DNA of 64,000 nucleotides from an uncultured Bacilli bacterium. GTDB lineage: Bacteria > Bacillota_I > Bacilli_A > RF39 > UBA660. The position numbers were made by a program, and so were the translations under genes. The stretch covers positions 1 through 64,000 of the forward strand of contig CASPWD010000001.1 of NCBI GenBank assembly GCA_949425635.1. Reading direction: 5' to 3'. This document shows positions 45,017 to 57,250 of the stretch, one piece after another. Within the stretch, counting starts at the first letter, position 1; each line of letters starts with the position of its first letter. The notes beneath the pieces were generated by a model. It saw nothing but the letters and a program-made list of their open reading frames with translations, was not told the DNA's origin and did no database searches.

Positions 45017-46222
45017 TCACTCAACATTAAAGTTTATAATATCGTCAAAGTCAATCAAGAAAGTTCTAGCATCTTCCCAAGCCGATCCAGGGCACTCCCC
45101 ATTACGACAACTAATAGAGTCTTCATAAATATCATAGCTATACTCATATTCTTTACCATCATTACAACCAGAAACTATAAAGGAACCCATCAAAGCTCCA
45201 CTCGCAAACTTATAAAGCCAATCTATCCTATAATAATTTTTATCATCAAATTTATTTCTATACACAATTTTTGGATAAAAAGGATCAACCGAAACGTATT
45301 CTACTTTTTCACCTTTATACTCTCTTATAAACTTAGTCATTCCAATATAACCGTCTTCGTTCTCATAACCGTTCTCTTCTAGATACTTTAATAAAGCAAT
45401 TTCATATTCAAAATTATCTCCATATTTAGAAGAACTAGAATTACTTTCCTTACCATCAGTTTCATTAATCTGACCAACTTTAAAAGCTAAAAATTTATTA
45501 TTTCTCGTAATAACTTCATTCTTTACATCCAATTTTTCTATTTCAAGATGATTATCAAGCATATAAACAATTTCTAAAAACCAATTATCTATATTATCTA
45601 TTTTCTTATTATCAAGTATTTCATTATACCCATAATCTTCTTGTACTAAACTAGCGCCATCAAAAAACTTATTCCCACCTGTAATAGTACGATTATCTGA
45701 CTTCAATGTAATATCAATAATTTCAACATCTTTATATTCTTCTTTATTAGCTGTTACTTTACCACTACTAAATACATTCTTATAATTAGATACAATTAAC
45801 AATCCTCCACTATAACTAAAGTTTTCAGATTCCCCATGCAATTCATACATCGTAGTTTTATTAAAATTAGTTATAAAATAACAACCTAAAATCGCTATTA
45901 TTACAAAAATTCCAAATAAAAAACTTAGTAATAAGAATTTTAACTTACTTTTCTTCTTTGCATATTCAATATAATGTATGACTTCCTTATTTTTACCTAG
46001 ATTCTTTTTATCTAATTTTTCACCAGCTAACAATTCATTAACATTTATATCAAGTAAATTACATAAAGGTTCAAACAAAGATACATCTGGTAAACATTTT
46101 CCAGTCTCCCATTTTGATACAGAACGATTCGTAACACCTAATTTCTCAGCAACATCTTTTTGAGTTAAACCTATATCTTTTCTTCGTAATGCTATAAACT
46201 TTCCTATTTTTTCTTGATTCAT
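45017..46222 (-). CDS. Membrane-anchored XRE transcriptional regulator
   Basis: 401 aa. N-terminal Cro/C1 HTH (about 1-65, LTQKDVAEKLGVTNRSVSKWETGKCLPDVS), linker, one TM helix (about 100-122) and an outer domain of 280 residues, ending with a Cys pair (CRNGECPG). Same plan as the regulators at 15.3 and 16.2 kb, but with an unrelated and larger outer domain. Suggests a lineage-specific family of one-component membrane regulators. AAGGAG precedes ATG, and TATAAT lies about 25 bases upstream. Confidence 0.8.
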   Translation of the reverse strand: MNQEKIGKFIALRRKDIGLTQKDVAEKLGVTNRSVSKWETGKCLPDVSLFEPLCNLLDINVNELLAGEKLDKKNLGKNKEVIHYIEYAKKKSKLKFLLLSFLFGIFVIIAILGCYFITNFNKTTMYELHGESENFSYSGGLLIVSNYKNVFSSGKVTANKEEYKDVEIIDITLKSDNRTITGGNKFFDGASLVQEDYGYNEILDNKKIDNIDNWFLEIVYMLDNHLEIEKLDVKNEVITRNNKFLAFKVGQINETDGKESNSSSSKYGDNFEYEIALLKYLEENGYENEDGYIGMTKFIREYKGEKVEYVSVDPFYPKIVYRNKFDDKNYYRIDWLYKFASGALMGSFIVSGCNDGKEYEYSYDIYEDSISCRNGECPGSAWEDARTFLIDFDDIINFNVE

Positions 46223-46302
46223 AAAAACACTCCTTCTAGATAAATTATAGATATATTTCGAATTATTTGAAAGGAACTATAAGTTGATTTTTCAATATTC
46301 AC

Positions 46303-49190
<2,888 letters not shown>

Positions 49191-49210
49191 ACTAAATCCT
49201 CTTTCTTCAC

Positions 49211-51298
49211 TTAAATTTTCTTAATACTCTTATGGTTCTTTAATAATTTTTTTATTCCATAATTCTTTGCAAAAGCTACAGTTATAAAATCCCCTTTAAC
49301 TTCAATAACAACTCCTCGACCATATATCATATGCATGATTACATCTCCATCGTTAAATGTAACATCACTATCATTATGATATAACTCTTCTCGTGTTATC
49401 TTTTCTTCAGGCATCATCTGTGGATTATCTATATCTAATAATTCTGAATCAATTTCTTTAATAAATCTACTTGGTGGATTAATTACATCCTTACCATATA
49501 GCATTCTCCTTTTTGCATTAGATATGTATAATTTCTCCTTAGCTCTTGTAATACCAACATAACATAGTCTTCGCTCTTCTTCAAGTCCTCCTTCTTCACA
49601 AAATGAATTTTGATGCGGAAAAATTCCATCCTCCATACCAATTAAGAAGACAACCTCAAACTCTAATCCCTTAGCACTATGTATTGTCATCAATGTAACA
49701 ACATCTTCTTGATTTTGATGTTCTGTTATATCTGCTATTAAACTTACTTCTTCTAAGAAATCAGCTAAAGATGCAGAACCAGTTCTATCTTCAAATGTCT
49801 TTGTAATAGATTTAAATTCTTCTAAGTTCTCTAATCTCAAACCACTTTCCAAAGTCTTATCATTTTCATACTCAGAACGCATTCCACTCTCTTCTAAGAT
49901 TAAATCAATAAGATCAGTTAAAGTTAAATTTTCACTCTCTTCTGTCAAATGTAAAATAAGCTCTTTAAATAATTGTTCTTTCCCCTTAGAAATAACTTGA
50001 AACATAGATGTATTTGCTTCCTTAGCCTCCTCTTCCAATTTAGCTAATGTTGCTTCTCCAATCCCTCTTTTAGGTACATTGATAACTCTTCTTAAACTAA
50101 TTTCATCATCGTTATTTAATATTAATCTTAAATAACAAATTAAGTCCTTAATTTCTTTTCTAGAATAGAAATAATAACTACCTACTACTTTATAAGGAAC
50201 TCCTGATTTCAAAAACATTTCTTCTACTAAACGAGCTTGTGCATTCGTCCTATATAAAACAGCTATCTCATTATTTTTATAACCTTCATCAAGTAATCTC
50301 TTTATTTCATCTAAAACTAATTGTATTTCATGCTTTCCATCATAAGCTCTTAAATACTTAGTCTTACATCCTTCTCCATTACTACTCCATAAATTCTTTT
50401 CTTTACGTTCTTTATTATTCTTAATAACTGAATTAGCTGCATCCAATATATACTTAGTAGAACGATAATTCTCTTCTAAAGGAATAACTTTAGCATTCTT
50501 ATAATCTTTTTCAAAATTTAATATATTTCTAAAATTAGCTCCTCTAAACATATAGATAGATTGATCAGGATCACCTACTATAAAAATATTCTTATATTTT
50601 CTAGCAAGCATCTTACTTAACTTATATTGAACTTCATTCGTATCTTGATACTCATCTATTAAAATATACTTAAATCTATCTTGATATTTTTCTAAGATAT
50701 CTTTATTTTCCATAAATAGTTTAACCGGTAAAAGTAATAAATCATCAAAATCTACTGAATTATTTTTCTTCAATATATCTATATATTCATAATATACTCT
50801 TTCAGCAATTTTATCTTGAGGTGTATTATAAAATTTAGCTATCTCATCTCCAGTTAACATTTCATTTTTTATAGTACTTATCTTATTTCTAATATAAGCT
50901 GGAGTTGGATTTTTAGGATCAAACCCATTATCTTTCATTATCTTTTTTATAATTGATAATACATCATCACTATCCACGATTGAAAAGCTTCTATCCAAAC
51001 CTAATAATGGTGCATTTTCTCTAATTATTCTTACCCCTAAAGCGTGGAATGTTCCAACAAAAGCATTGTTATCTGGAACAATTTTTTCAAGTCTCTCTCT
51101 CATTTCTTTGGCAGCTTTATTCGTAAATGTAATCGCTAAAATATTATAAGAAGGAATACCAGTTTCTATTAAATTAGCTATTCTTGTTGTTAAAACTCTT
51201 GTCTTACCTGAACCAGCACCAGCTATTACTAAACAAGGTCCATCTACATGTAAAACAGCTTCCTTTTGTCTATCATTTAATCCTTTTAAAAAATCCAT
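49211..51298 (-). CDS. pcrA: UvrD/PcrA-type DNA helicase
   Basis: About 695 aa from ATG at 51298 (AAGGATG site upstream; the open frame extends 13 codons without support). Walker A AGAGSGKT (about 26-33), Walker B-like IDEYQDTN, VGDPDQSIYMFRGA, QNxEV-type TIHSAKGLEFEVVFLIGMEDGIFPH, and SRYI-like RLCYVGITRAKEKLYISNA. SF1A helicase with repair and replication roles; the C-terminal YGRGVVIEVKGDFITVAFAKNYG is the RNA-polymerase-binding Tudor-like domain of PcrA. Confidence 0.97.
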   Translation of the reverse strand: MDFLKGLNDRQKEAVLHVDGPCLVIAGAGSGKTRVLTTRIANLIETGIPSYNILAITFTNKAAKEMRERLEKIVPDNNAFVGTFHALGVRIIRENAPLLGLDRSFSIVDSDDVLSIIKKIMKDNGFDPKNPTPAYIRNKISTIKNEMLTGDEIAKFYNTPQDKIAERVYYEYIDILKKNNSVDFDDLLLLPVKLFMENKDILEKYQDRFKYILIDEYQDTNEVQYKLSKMLARKYKNIFIVGDPDQSIYMFRGANFRNILNFEKDYKNAKVIPLEENYRSTKYILDAANSVIKNNKERKEKNLWSSNGEGCKTKYLRAYDGKHEIQLVLDEIKRLLDEGYKNNEIAVLYRTNAQARLVEEMFLKSGVPYKVVGSYYFYSRKEIKDLICYLRLILNNDDEISLRRVINVPKRGIGEATLAKLEEEAKEANTSMFQVISKGKEQLFKELILHLTEESENLTLTDLIDLILEESGMRSEYENDKTLESGLRLENLEEFKSITKTFEDRTGSASLADFLEEVSLIADITEHQNQEDVVTLMTIHSAKGLEFEVVFLIGMEDGIFPHQNSFCEEGGLEEERRLCYVGITRAKEKLYISNAKRRMLYGKDVINPPSRFIKEIDSELLDIDNPQMMPEEKITREELYHNDSDVTFNDGDVIMHMIYGRGVVIEVKGDFITVAFAKNYGIKKLLKNHKSIKKI

Positions 51299-51425
51299 CC
51301 TGCATCCTTCTTTCATCTTAAATATTATATCATGCATACCAATTTTTTTTAATGCTATTTCAATATATTAACATGAACATTTGTTTATTACAACCTAAAA
51401 TTAATCAACAAAAACTCAAATACAA

Positions 51426-51466
51426 AACAAAAACAGTCAATACTTATAAACAAGTATCAACTGTTA
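51426..51466 (-). terminator. Terminator of the 51471 gene
   Basis: Fourteen-position stem AACAGTTGATACTT/AAGTATTGACTGTT (one G-U or mismatch) with a six-base loop and Ts on the minus strand. Confidence 0.75.
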
Positions 51467-51470
51467 ATTT

Positions 51471-52556
51471 TTAAAAATTCAAATGCTTAAATTCTTCCCC
51501 TTTTTCATCTTTTACCACAATACTTTTAGGCAACATATTAAATTCTATTTGACAAACTGGATAAGTTAAAACAGTCATTCCAATTTCTCCTTCTTTTAAA
51601 GATTCCTCTTTAACTAAAATTTCTACATTACCATCTTTATCTATATTTACTTTGTCTATAGCTATACTATATCCAGAACTTCCTTTAGTTCCACTTGCAA
51701 TCGTATAATAATGAGGCGAATTAGGTTTATTTAATGTATCATAATAAACGCCTCTATCACTATATTTACTATCCATACTATCCATATCATTATTAATAGT
51801 ATATTTTAAACCAGATGCTGTATCAACACTACTATCTGTTATATATTTTTTTAATATCTCTATTATTCCATCATCTAAACGAACATAGCCATCCTTATAA
51901 TAAACATAAGGATTACTAAGAGAAATATCAAAACTATCTTCTTCTATAACTAATCTTTTACCAAACAAAATAGACAAATCAATATATTCAATATTTTTTT
52001 CTTGATTATTCCATAATTCCTTAATCTTATTTTTATCTTCATCAGTCATTTCTATTTCTTTATAAATTTCAGACTCATCTTGTTTAGTCAAATCTATTTC
52101 ATATAAGAAAACTTTATTAATTTTCTTTTCTTGTTCTTCTAATAAATTAGCTAATTCTTCATAACCTTTAACAATTTCTACATTATCATTTCCTTTAGTA
52201 ATTGTTTTATCATCTCCAATTATAAGTTCCGTATCACAATATTTAAGATGATACTTAAACCTATTCATCCCCTCAATAGGTTCTGAAAATTCTAAATTTT
52301 CTAATACCTCATTAAACTTTTTTTCATCTTCATCTGTCAATTCTATTTCATTTTCAAACAAATAATATGTATCAACATAATAGGATAAAGATATATCACA
52401 ATTATTTTTTTCTTCTACTTTATTATCATCAATAATACCTTTTTTATAATCAACCTTTTTTAGTAAAAAAACAACACCAGTTATAACAACTATTAGTAAT
52501 AAAATTGTTATAACAATTATAAAAAAGCCTATATTTTTCTTTTTATTATCAATCAT
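51471..52556 (-). CDS. Single-TM anchored protein with internal repeat, 361 aa
   Basis: N-terminal helix (about 10-32), then an extracytoplasmic region. EIELTDEDEKKFNEVLENLEF (about 71-91) and EIEMTDEDKNKIKELWNN (about 167-184) are copies of the same helical unit, so the region arose by duplication. A C-terminal beta-rich domain follows. No family recognised. AAGAAGGT site. Confidence 0.6.
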   Translation of the reverse strand: MIDNKKKNIGFFIIVITILLLIVVITGVVFLLKKVDYKKGIIDDNKVEEKNNCDISLSYYVDTYYLFENEIELTDEDEKKFNEVLENLEFSEPIEGMNRFKYHLKYCDTELIIGDDKTITKGNDNVEIVKGYEELANLLEEQEKKINKVFLYEIDLTKQDESEIYKEIEMTDEDKNKIKELWNNQEKNIEYIDLSILFGKRLVIEEDSFDISLSNPYVYYKDGYVRLDDGIIEILKKYITDSSVDTASGLKYTINNDMDSMDSKYSDRGVYYDTLNKPNSPHYYTIASGTKGSSGYSIAIDKVNIDKDGNVEILVKEESLKEGEIGMTVLTYPVCQIEFNMLPKSIVVKDEKGEEFKHLNF

Positions 52557-52626
52557 TCTTATACCTTCTTTACTAATCTATAATACAAAAAAGACAGAAA
52601 TTATACTTTTCCATCTCTCTTATATT

Positions 52627-52914
52627 CTATAGATACTCCATTATAGCTACATTTTTTTCTAATTTAGCAACTAAATCTTCACGATCATATTTTGAGAAAA
52701 TTTCATCAAATGCTTTATTATCTAATAAAAACATATTATAAAATTTTACAAAAGCATCAACATAGTTTGTTACACCAAGTTCTTTTAAATAATTTATATT
52801 AGTTATAACAACTTTTTCTTTTTTGTTCATTTCATTAATAGCATTTTTAGGTAAATTTGCAATCATTAAATTAATAGTATCTTCACTAAAACCTAAGCTC
52901 TTTAAATACATCAT
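52627..52914 (-). CDS. Small mTERF-like helical repeat protein, 95 aa
   Basis: Two helical units of about 38 residues: YLKSLGFSEDTINLMIANLP... and YLKELGVTNYVDAFVKFYNM.... The pattern LxxLGFSExxI...P is that of mTERF repeats, and the first unit is clearly related to FLKSIGLDEANFAAYNNTLN in the gene just upstream. The start overlaps the upstream stop as ATGA with AGGAGG nine bases before. It therefore looks like a detached single module of the same system. mTERF proteins bind nucleic acid in organelles; bacterial function unknown. Confidence 0.55.
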   Translation of the reverse strand: MMYLKSLGFSEDTINLMIANLPKNAINEMNKKEKVVITNINYLKELGVTNYVDAFVKFYNMFLLDNKAFDEIFSKYDREDLVAKLEKNVAIMEYL

Positions 52915-55373
52915 AGATTATTACCTCCTAATGTTTTAACATTTACCTTAAAACCCAAGCCCGATTCCGCAACTTTCTTTAAAGTTTCTTCGTCTTGACG
53001 TAAGTTATATAGTAAAGCTGTTAATAAAATTTCTCTTTCTACTCCATCAAGTGATTGTTCACCATTAGCTAAAGCATTTAATATAACACTTAAATGTCTT
53101 TCAAATTTATTTTTAGAAATACTTACACCTTCTATTTTATAGGTATATTTTCCACTAGGAACTGCATTTAATTTCTCACTAAGAAGAGCTTTTAAATCTT
53201 CAAATCTTGATTCAGTTTCTCCATCTAATGTTATTTCAACAATATCTTCAGCATTTCTATAATGTTCATCTAAAATACCAGTTAAAATTTCAACATATCC
53301 TTCATTTCCAATAATACTTGGCAACTTATGATTGACTTCTTCTCTGCTTTCTAATGAGTCATTTAATGTTACACCAAATTTTTCATTAAATTTCATATAA
53401 TTTACAACATAGTCATTGAAAGATGTTCTATCTTCTTCATCATATATAGAAATATTATTTTCTAAGCAATATTTAACTCTTTTTATAACTTCTGTAGCAC
53501 TTATTCCTAATACTTCAGGGTCATATTCAAATAAACCTTCTAAATCCGCTTCTATTAAATCATCAATATCAGTTAATAATTCATATTGATTTTTCCAGAA
53601 AGGAGACATCGCATATTTACCATTTTTTCTAACTAAACTAATCAAGTAATTTTTTAATACTTTTAAATCACTAGATACATTTGTTGAAACTGCCAATATG
53701 CCACTATTATTTCTTAATTCTTGTTCTTCTAATTCAATACCAAATGATGATAATTCACGACAATTCTTATCATACAAAACAATATCTGTTTCAATTAATC
53801 CTACATTTTCATCATCTAACTTACCAACAGAATTCTCAATTGCAGCAATCTTTTCTTCAACAGTCTCATAACTATTTCTTAGTGCACTATTAGAACTTTC
53901 TAACAAAGTCTTTATTTCTTTTTCTGAAATTCCCTTAGCTCTTAAATAAGTAATTTTTCTACTTAATTCTGAATCAACTAAATAAGTATGTAATCCCCCT
54001 TCAACAGAAACGCATGTATAAACTGCTTCTATTGAAACGTCTAAACTTCTCAACAATTCATAATTATCAGCAATAGATTTTTCAGGAACATCTATAAACA
54101 ACTTATAAACATTTTCAACATTTAACGTGTTATTATAAGCAGCAAAATTAGCTTCATCTAAACCAATACTTTTTAAAAATGTTTCTATCTTATCATTGTT
54201 TTGATTACTTAAATCATCTTTTTCTTCTGGATTATTAGTTTCCTTATCGTTCTCTGGTTGATCCTCAGAAGTAGCAGCTGGAATAATCTTATCAGTAAAA
54301 GGATTCAATTCTTCATTTGATTGACTACTAGGTTCAGAAGTAAGTACAATCTCTTCGTCTGCATCTTGACCAATCTCAAGCTTATCTTCACCAATAGAAG
54401 CAGTTTCTAAACTAAGTCCAACTGACTCAGAAGCTTTTTCGTCCATATCTCTATTTAAACTACTCAAATCTAGTAAAGATGTTTCTCCATTTAATACAGA
54501 AGAATCAACTAAAGGAACAATATCTTGATGCTCTTCTACTGGAACATTTACTTCTTCACTAGACTCTAATTCTCCACTTCTTTTGGGTTCACCTTCTTGA
54601 AGACTAAGGTCATCCTCAACTTCAACCACTGGAGCTTCTAAAGCCAAATCATTTATTTCTTCTGCTACTGGTTCTTCAACTAAATCAGAATCGTTTTCTA
54701 TATCCACCAAACCATCTTTTACTCTATCAGCATAAGTTTCTGAATATTCATATAATCCATCATCAGGGAACATTATTAGTTTAGCTAAAACATTTATTTC
54801 ATCTGGTGAGAACACCTCAAATAAGCCTAAAATTCTTTTTACATAACTAGTAGATAAAGACTCTCTCTCCATTTCATCAGAAGATAAACTTTGTTCTAAT
54901 AAGCTGTCTAATTTATCTCTATCATCCATTCCCTTTTTCTTAGAATCTTCTAACTCAGAAAGTTCACTACGTAATTCTTCTATTCTCTTTTTATTATTAT
55001 CAATAGCAAGTTGATAATCGCTAATCTTAGCATTCAAACCTGCACAAAATTCAGGGGATTTATCAGCAATAGTTTTTAACATTGTTCCAATTTCAATGTT
55101 AACGTCAATGTCACGAAGTGCTGAAAATGTTTCATTATCTAAACCTGCAAACGCATTTTCAAATATCCCTTTTTGTGTTTCAAAAACTGATAATCTACCT
55201 TCACAATCAACTTTTGCAACTTCATTTTGTGTTTGAGTTTCTTGTTCTTTATCAGTTAATTCTCTATTTCTTTTAATTTCTTCTTCTATTCCTCTTACTA
55301 TAACATTTTCCAATCCTCTTAAATTGAAAAGTCTATCTAGTAATCTTACTGTATCACGTGATAATTCTGCCAC
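52911..55373 (-). CDS. Large coiled-coil protein with mTERF-like helical repeats, 820 aa
   Basis: No TM helix or signal. Residues 1-175 are strongly helical coiled coil; about 195-395 is an acidic, low-complexity linker of Glu/Asp/Ser/Val; about 400-820 is helical with repeats such as FLKSIGLDEANF and YLRAKGISEKEIKTLL. Start is GTG at 55373 after GAGGTG; a GTG at 55382 lies within that site. The downstream 95-aa gene repeats the same unit. Role unknown; the build (coiled coil, flexible linker, repeat array) suggests a scaffold or nucleic-acid-associated protein. Confidence 0.6.
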   Translation of the reverse strand: MAELSRDTVRLLDRLFNLRGLENVIVRGIEEEIKRNRELTDKEQETQTQNEVAKVDCEGRLSVFETQKGIFENAFAGLDNETFSALRDIDVNIEIGTMLKTIADKSPEFCAGLNAKISDYQLAIDNNKKRIEELRSELSELEDSKKKGMDDRDKLDSLLEQSLSSDEMERESLSTSYVKRILGLFEVFSPDEINVLAKLIMFPDDGLYEYSETYADRVKDGLVDIENDSDLVEEPVAEEINDLALEAPVVEVEDDLSLQEGEPKRSGELESSEEVNVPVEEHQDIVPLVDSSVLNGETSLLDLSSLNRDMDEKASESVGLSLETASIGEDKLEIGQDADEEIVLTSEPSSQSNEELNPFTDKIIPAATSEDQPENDKETNNPEEKDDLSNQNNDKIETFLKSIGLDEANFAAYNNTLNVENVYKLFIDVPEKSIADNYELLRSLDVSIEAVYTCVSVEGGLHTYLVDSELSRKITYLRAKGISEKEIKTLLESSNSALRNSYETVEEKIAAIENSVGKLDDENVGLIETDIVLYDKNCRELSSFGIELEEQELRNNSGILAVSTNVSSDLKVLKNYLISLVRKNGKYAMSPFWKNQYELLTDIDDLIEADLEGLFEYDPEVLGISATEVIKRVKYCLENNISIYDEEDRTSFNDYVVNYMKFNEKFGVTLNDSLESREEVNHKLPSIIGNEGYVEILTGILDEHYRNAEDIVEITLDGETESRFEDLKALLSEKLNAVPSGKYTYKIEGVSISKNKFERHLSVILNALANGEQSLDGVEREILLTALLYNLRQDEETLKKVAESGLGFKVNVKTLGGNNL

Positions 55374-55444
55374 AATACACACCTCGCTTATTATGTATCA
55401 ATTATAGCAAAAAGTTGAATAAGTGTAAATCCCTTTCGTCAAAC

Positions 55445-55482
55445 AAAAAAACTAAGAATATAAATATCAATTATATTCTTAG
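55445..55482 (-). terminator. Terminator of the 55493 gene
   Basis: Perfect 12-pair stem CTAAGAATATAA/TTATATTCTTAG, seven-base loop, seven Ts on the minus strand. Confidence 0.85.
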
Positions 55483-55492
55483 CCTTCAAATT

Positions 55493-56458
55493 TTACTCTA
55501 TTTCTAAATATTCACGTGGACCAACCAATGCTACATTATCCTCAGAATCTAATAGCATTGAAGCATAAAACACTAAATTAGAAAAATCTCCATCAATGTC
55601 TTTCTTATCAAAAGCTTGTACACACTCATTACCATTATCAGCACATGAGTAACTAATTTTGACAAGATAACTATCGGCATAAGCATTTCCTCTAAATTTG
55701 TATTTTCCATTATTAGAAGTTAACTCCACTTTAAACAACTTAACATTCTCTTCATTCACCAACTGATTATCAATCATATATTGCTTAACTTTTTCAGTAT
55801 ATTGTTCATTTAATCTCTCAAAATAAATACCAGAATTCTTAAAATACAAAATATCATAAATTTCATTATACTTATTAATTCTAATATATACTTTATTGTT
55901 TACTGTACCATTATACTCTTTACCTATTTTAAAACATTTTCCGCTTCCATCTTTACATTCATAGCTAATATCAAGTATATAGTCACTTCCACCTTCTTCA
56001 TTATCTTCATCTTTTTCTATTTCATTTATTGTAAAACTAACTAAATTGTTTTTATCTAACATTTTTTTATTTACTGCATATTCTTTTACATTTTCATAAA
56101 TAACATTATTAAAAGTAGACATATCTATATCACCACAAGTTTTATATAATACAGAGCCTATATATCTTTCTCCATTTTCACAATACAAAACTTTATATCC
56201 TAATCCACTAAATAATGTACCACCTTCAACTTTTTCTGAAGAAGCAAATATTGGTTTACCACCCATATAATTAACTCTTACAAAATCAAAACCAATAATA
56301 CCTAAAATGGCTAAAGCTAAAATAACTAAAATAGTAACTTTTCTGTGTTGTTTTTGTAATCTTTCATACTCTTTTTGCACAGCTTTCTTATCGTTAATGT
56401 CCACTCCATAAAAAACATTCTGTGTTGGTTCTGGAACTTTTTTATTAATTGGATTCAT
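55493..56458 (-). CDS. Single-TM anchored protein with duplicated Cys domain, 321 aa
   Basis: Cytoplasmic N-terminus with a basic segment, TM helix (about 42-62), then two related extracytoplasmic segments: ILDISYECKDGSGKCFKIG and LVKISYSCADNGNECVQAF, each with a pair of cysteines in the same place. Likely tandem domain with one disulphide each. No known family. GAGGTATG upstream. Confidence 0.6.
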   Translation of the reverse strand: MNPINKKVPEPTQNVFYGVDINDKKAVQKEYERLQKQHRKVTILVILALAILGIIGFDFVRVNYMGGKPIFASSEKVEGGTLFSGLGYKVLYCENGERYIGSVLYKTCGDIDMSTFNNVIYENVKEYAVNKKMLDKNNLVSFTINEIEKDEDNEEGGSDYILDISYECKDGSGKCFKIGKEYNGTVNNKVYIRINKYNEIYDILYFKNSGIYFERLNEQYTEKVKQYMIDNQLVNEENVKLFKVELTSNNGKYKFRGNAYADSYLVKISYSCADNGNECVQAFDKKDIDGDFSNLVFYASMLLDSEDNVALVGPREYLEIE

Positions 56459-56554
56459 ATTACATACCTCGATTCTACAATATTATTATAGCATTAGATT
56501 ATTTTTTTAAACAATACTATATACTCCTAAACTTTACAACAATTTAAGTCTTAT

Positions 56555-56583
56555 AAAAAAGAGACTACATTAATTAGTCTCTT
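56555..56583 (-). terminator. Terminator of the yugP-like gene
   Basis: AGAGACTA/TAGTCTCT stem with a seven-base loop and six Ts on the minus strand; the stop codon is in the stem. Confidence 0.8.
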
Positions 56584-57242
56584 CTTGTATATTCCATTAA
56601 TAATCTTACTAAGTTTAAAACTGATGATAACACCGCTGCTACATATGTTAAAGCAGCTGCTTTCAACACTTTTTCTGTACCCTCTTGTTCATTTTTATCA
56701 ACTAGATTTAATTTATCTAGCTCTTTAATTGCTCTTTTACTAGCATCAAACTCTACTGGTAAAGTAACTACTTGAAAAATCAAACTCAAGAACACTAATA
56801 CAACTGCTAACATCAACAAATCAAACATTTGGAAAAATATAGATACAAAAAATAATATATATGCTATATAAGTAGCAAAATTAACTACAGGACATAAGAA
56901 AGATCTAATCTTCATAAAACTATATTCTTCTTTATCTTGAATCGCATGTCCACACTCATGAGCCGCTACAGCCGCCGCAGCTATAGTCTCTCCATGAAAT
57001 ACATCTGTTGAAAGTCTAACAACTTTTTGATTTGGATCGTAGTGATCACTCATCGTTCCATGCACTTCTACTATATACATATTTTGAAGTCCATTTTCAT
57101 CTAATATTTTTCTTGCAACCTCAAACCCACTAAGTTTTTTCTTATTTTTTTCATTTTGATACTTACTATATACCATATTTATATTAATAGTAGCTATAGT
57201 AGGCAATATAAGAATCAAAATATATAAAGCAATATTTTCCAT
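56574..57242 (-). CDS. YugP-type zinc metallopeptidase
   Basis: 222 aa. Zinc motif AHECGHAIQ (HECGH about 95-99) between an N-terminal helix and two further hydrophobic segments, plus PVEFDASKRAIKEL, both hallmarks of the putative neutral zinc metallopeptidase family. Membrane-embedded with the active site presumably at the cytoplasmic face. The ATG at 57242 follows AGAGG. It follows cysS closely (8 bases) but no functional link is apparent. Confidence 0.85.
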   Translation of the reverse strand: MENIALYILILILPTIATININMVYSKYQNEKNKKKLSGFEVARKILDENGLQNMYIVEVHGTMSDHYDPNQKVVRLSTDVFHGETIAAAAVAAHECGHAIQDKEEYSFMKIRSFLCPVVNFATYIAYILFFVSIFFQMFDLLMLAVVLVFLSLIFQVVTLPVEFDASKRAIKELDKLNLVDKNEQEGTEKVLKAAALTYVAAVLSSVLNLVRLLMEYTRRD

Positions 57243-57250
57243 ATACACCT

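Noticed and set aside
44934-45382. Plus-strand open frames antisense to the XRE regulator
   Set aside because: They overlap the coding part of a clear HTH-TM gene and its terminator, with no support of their own.
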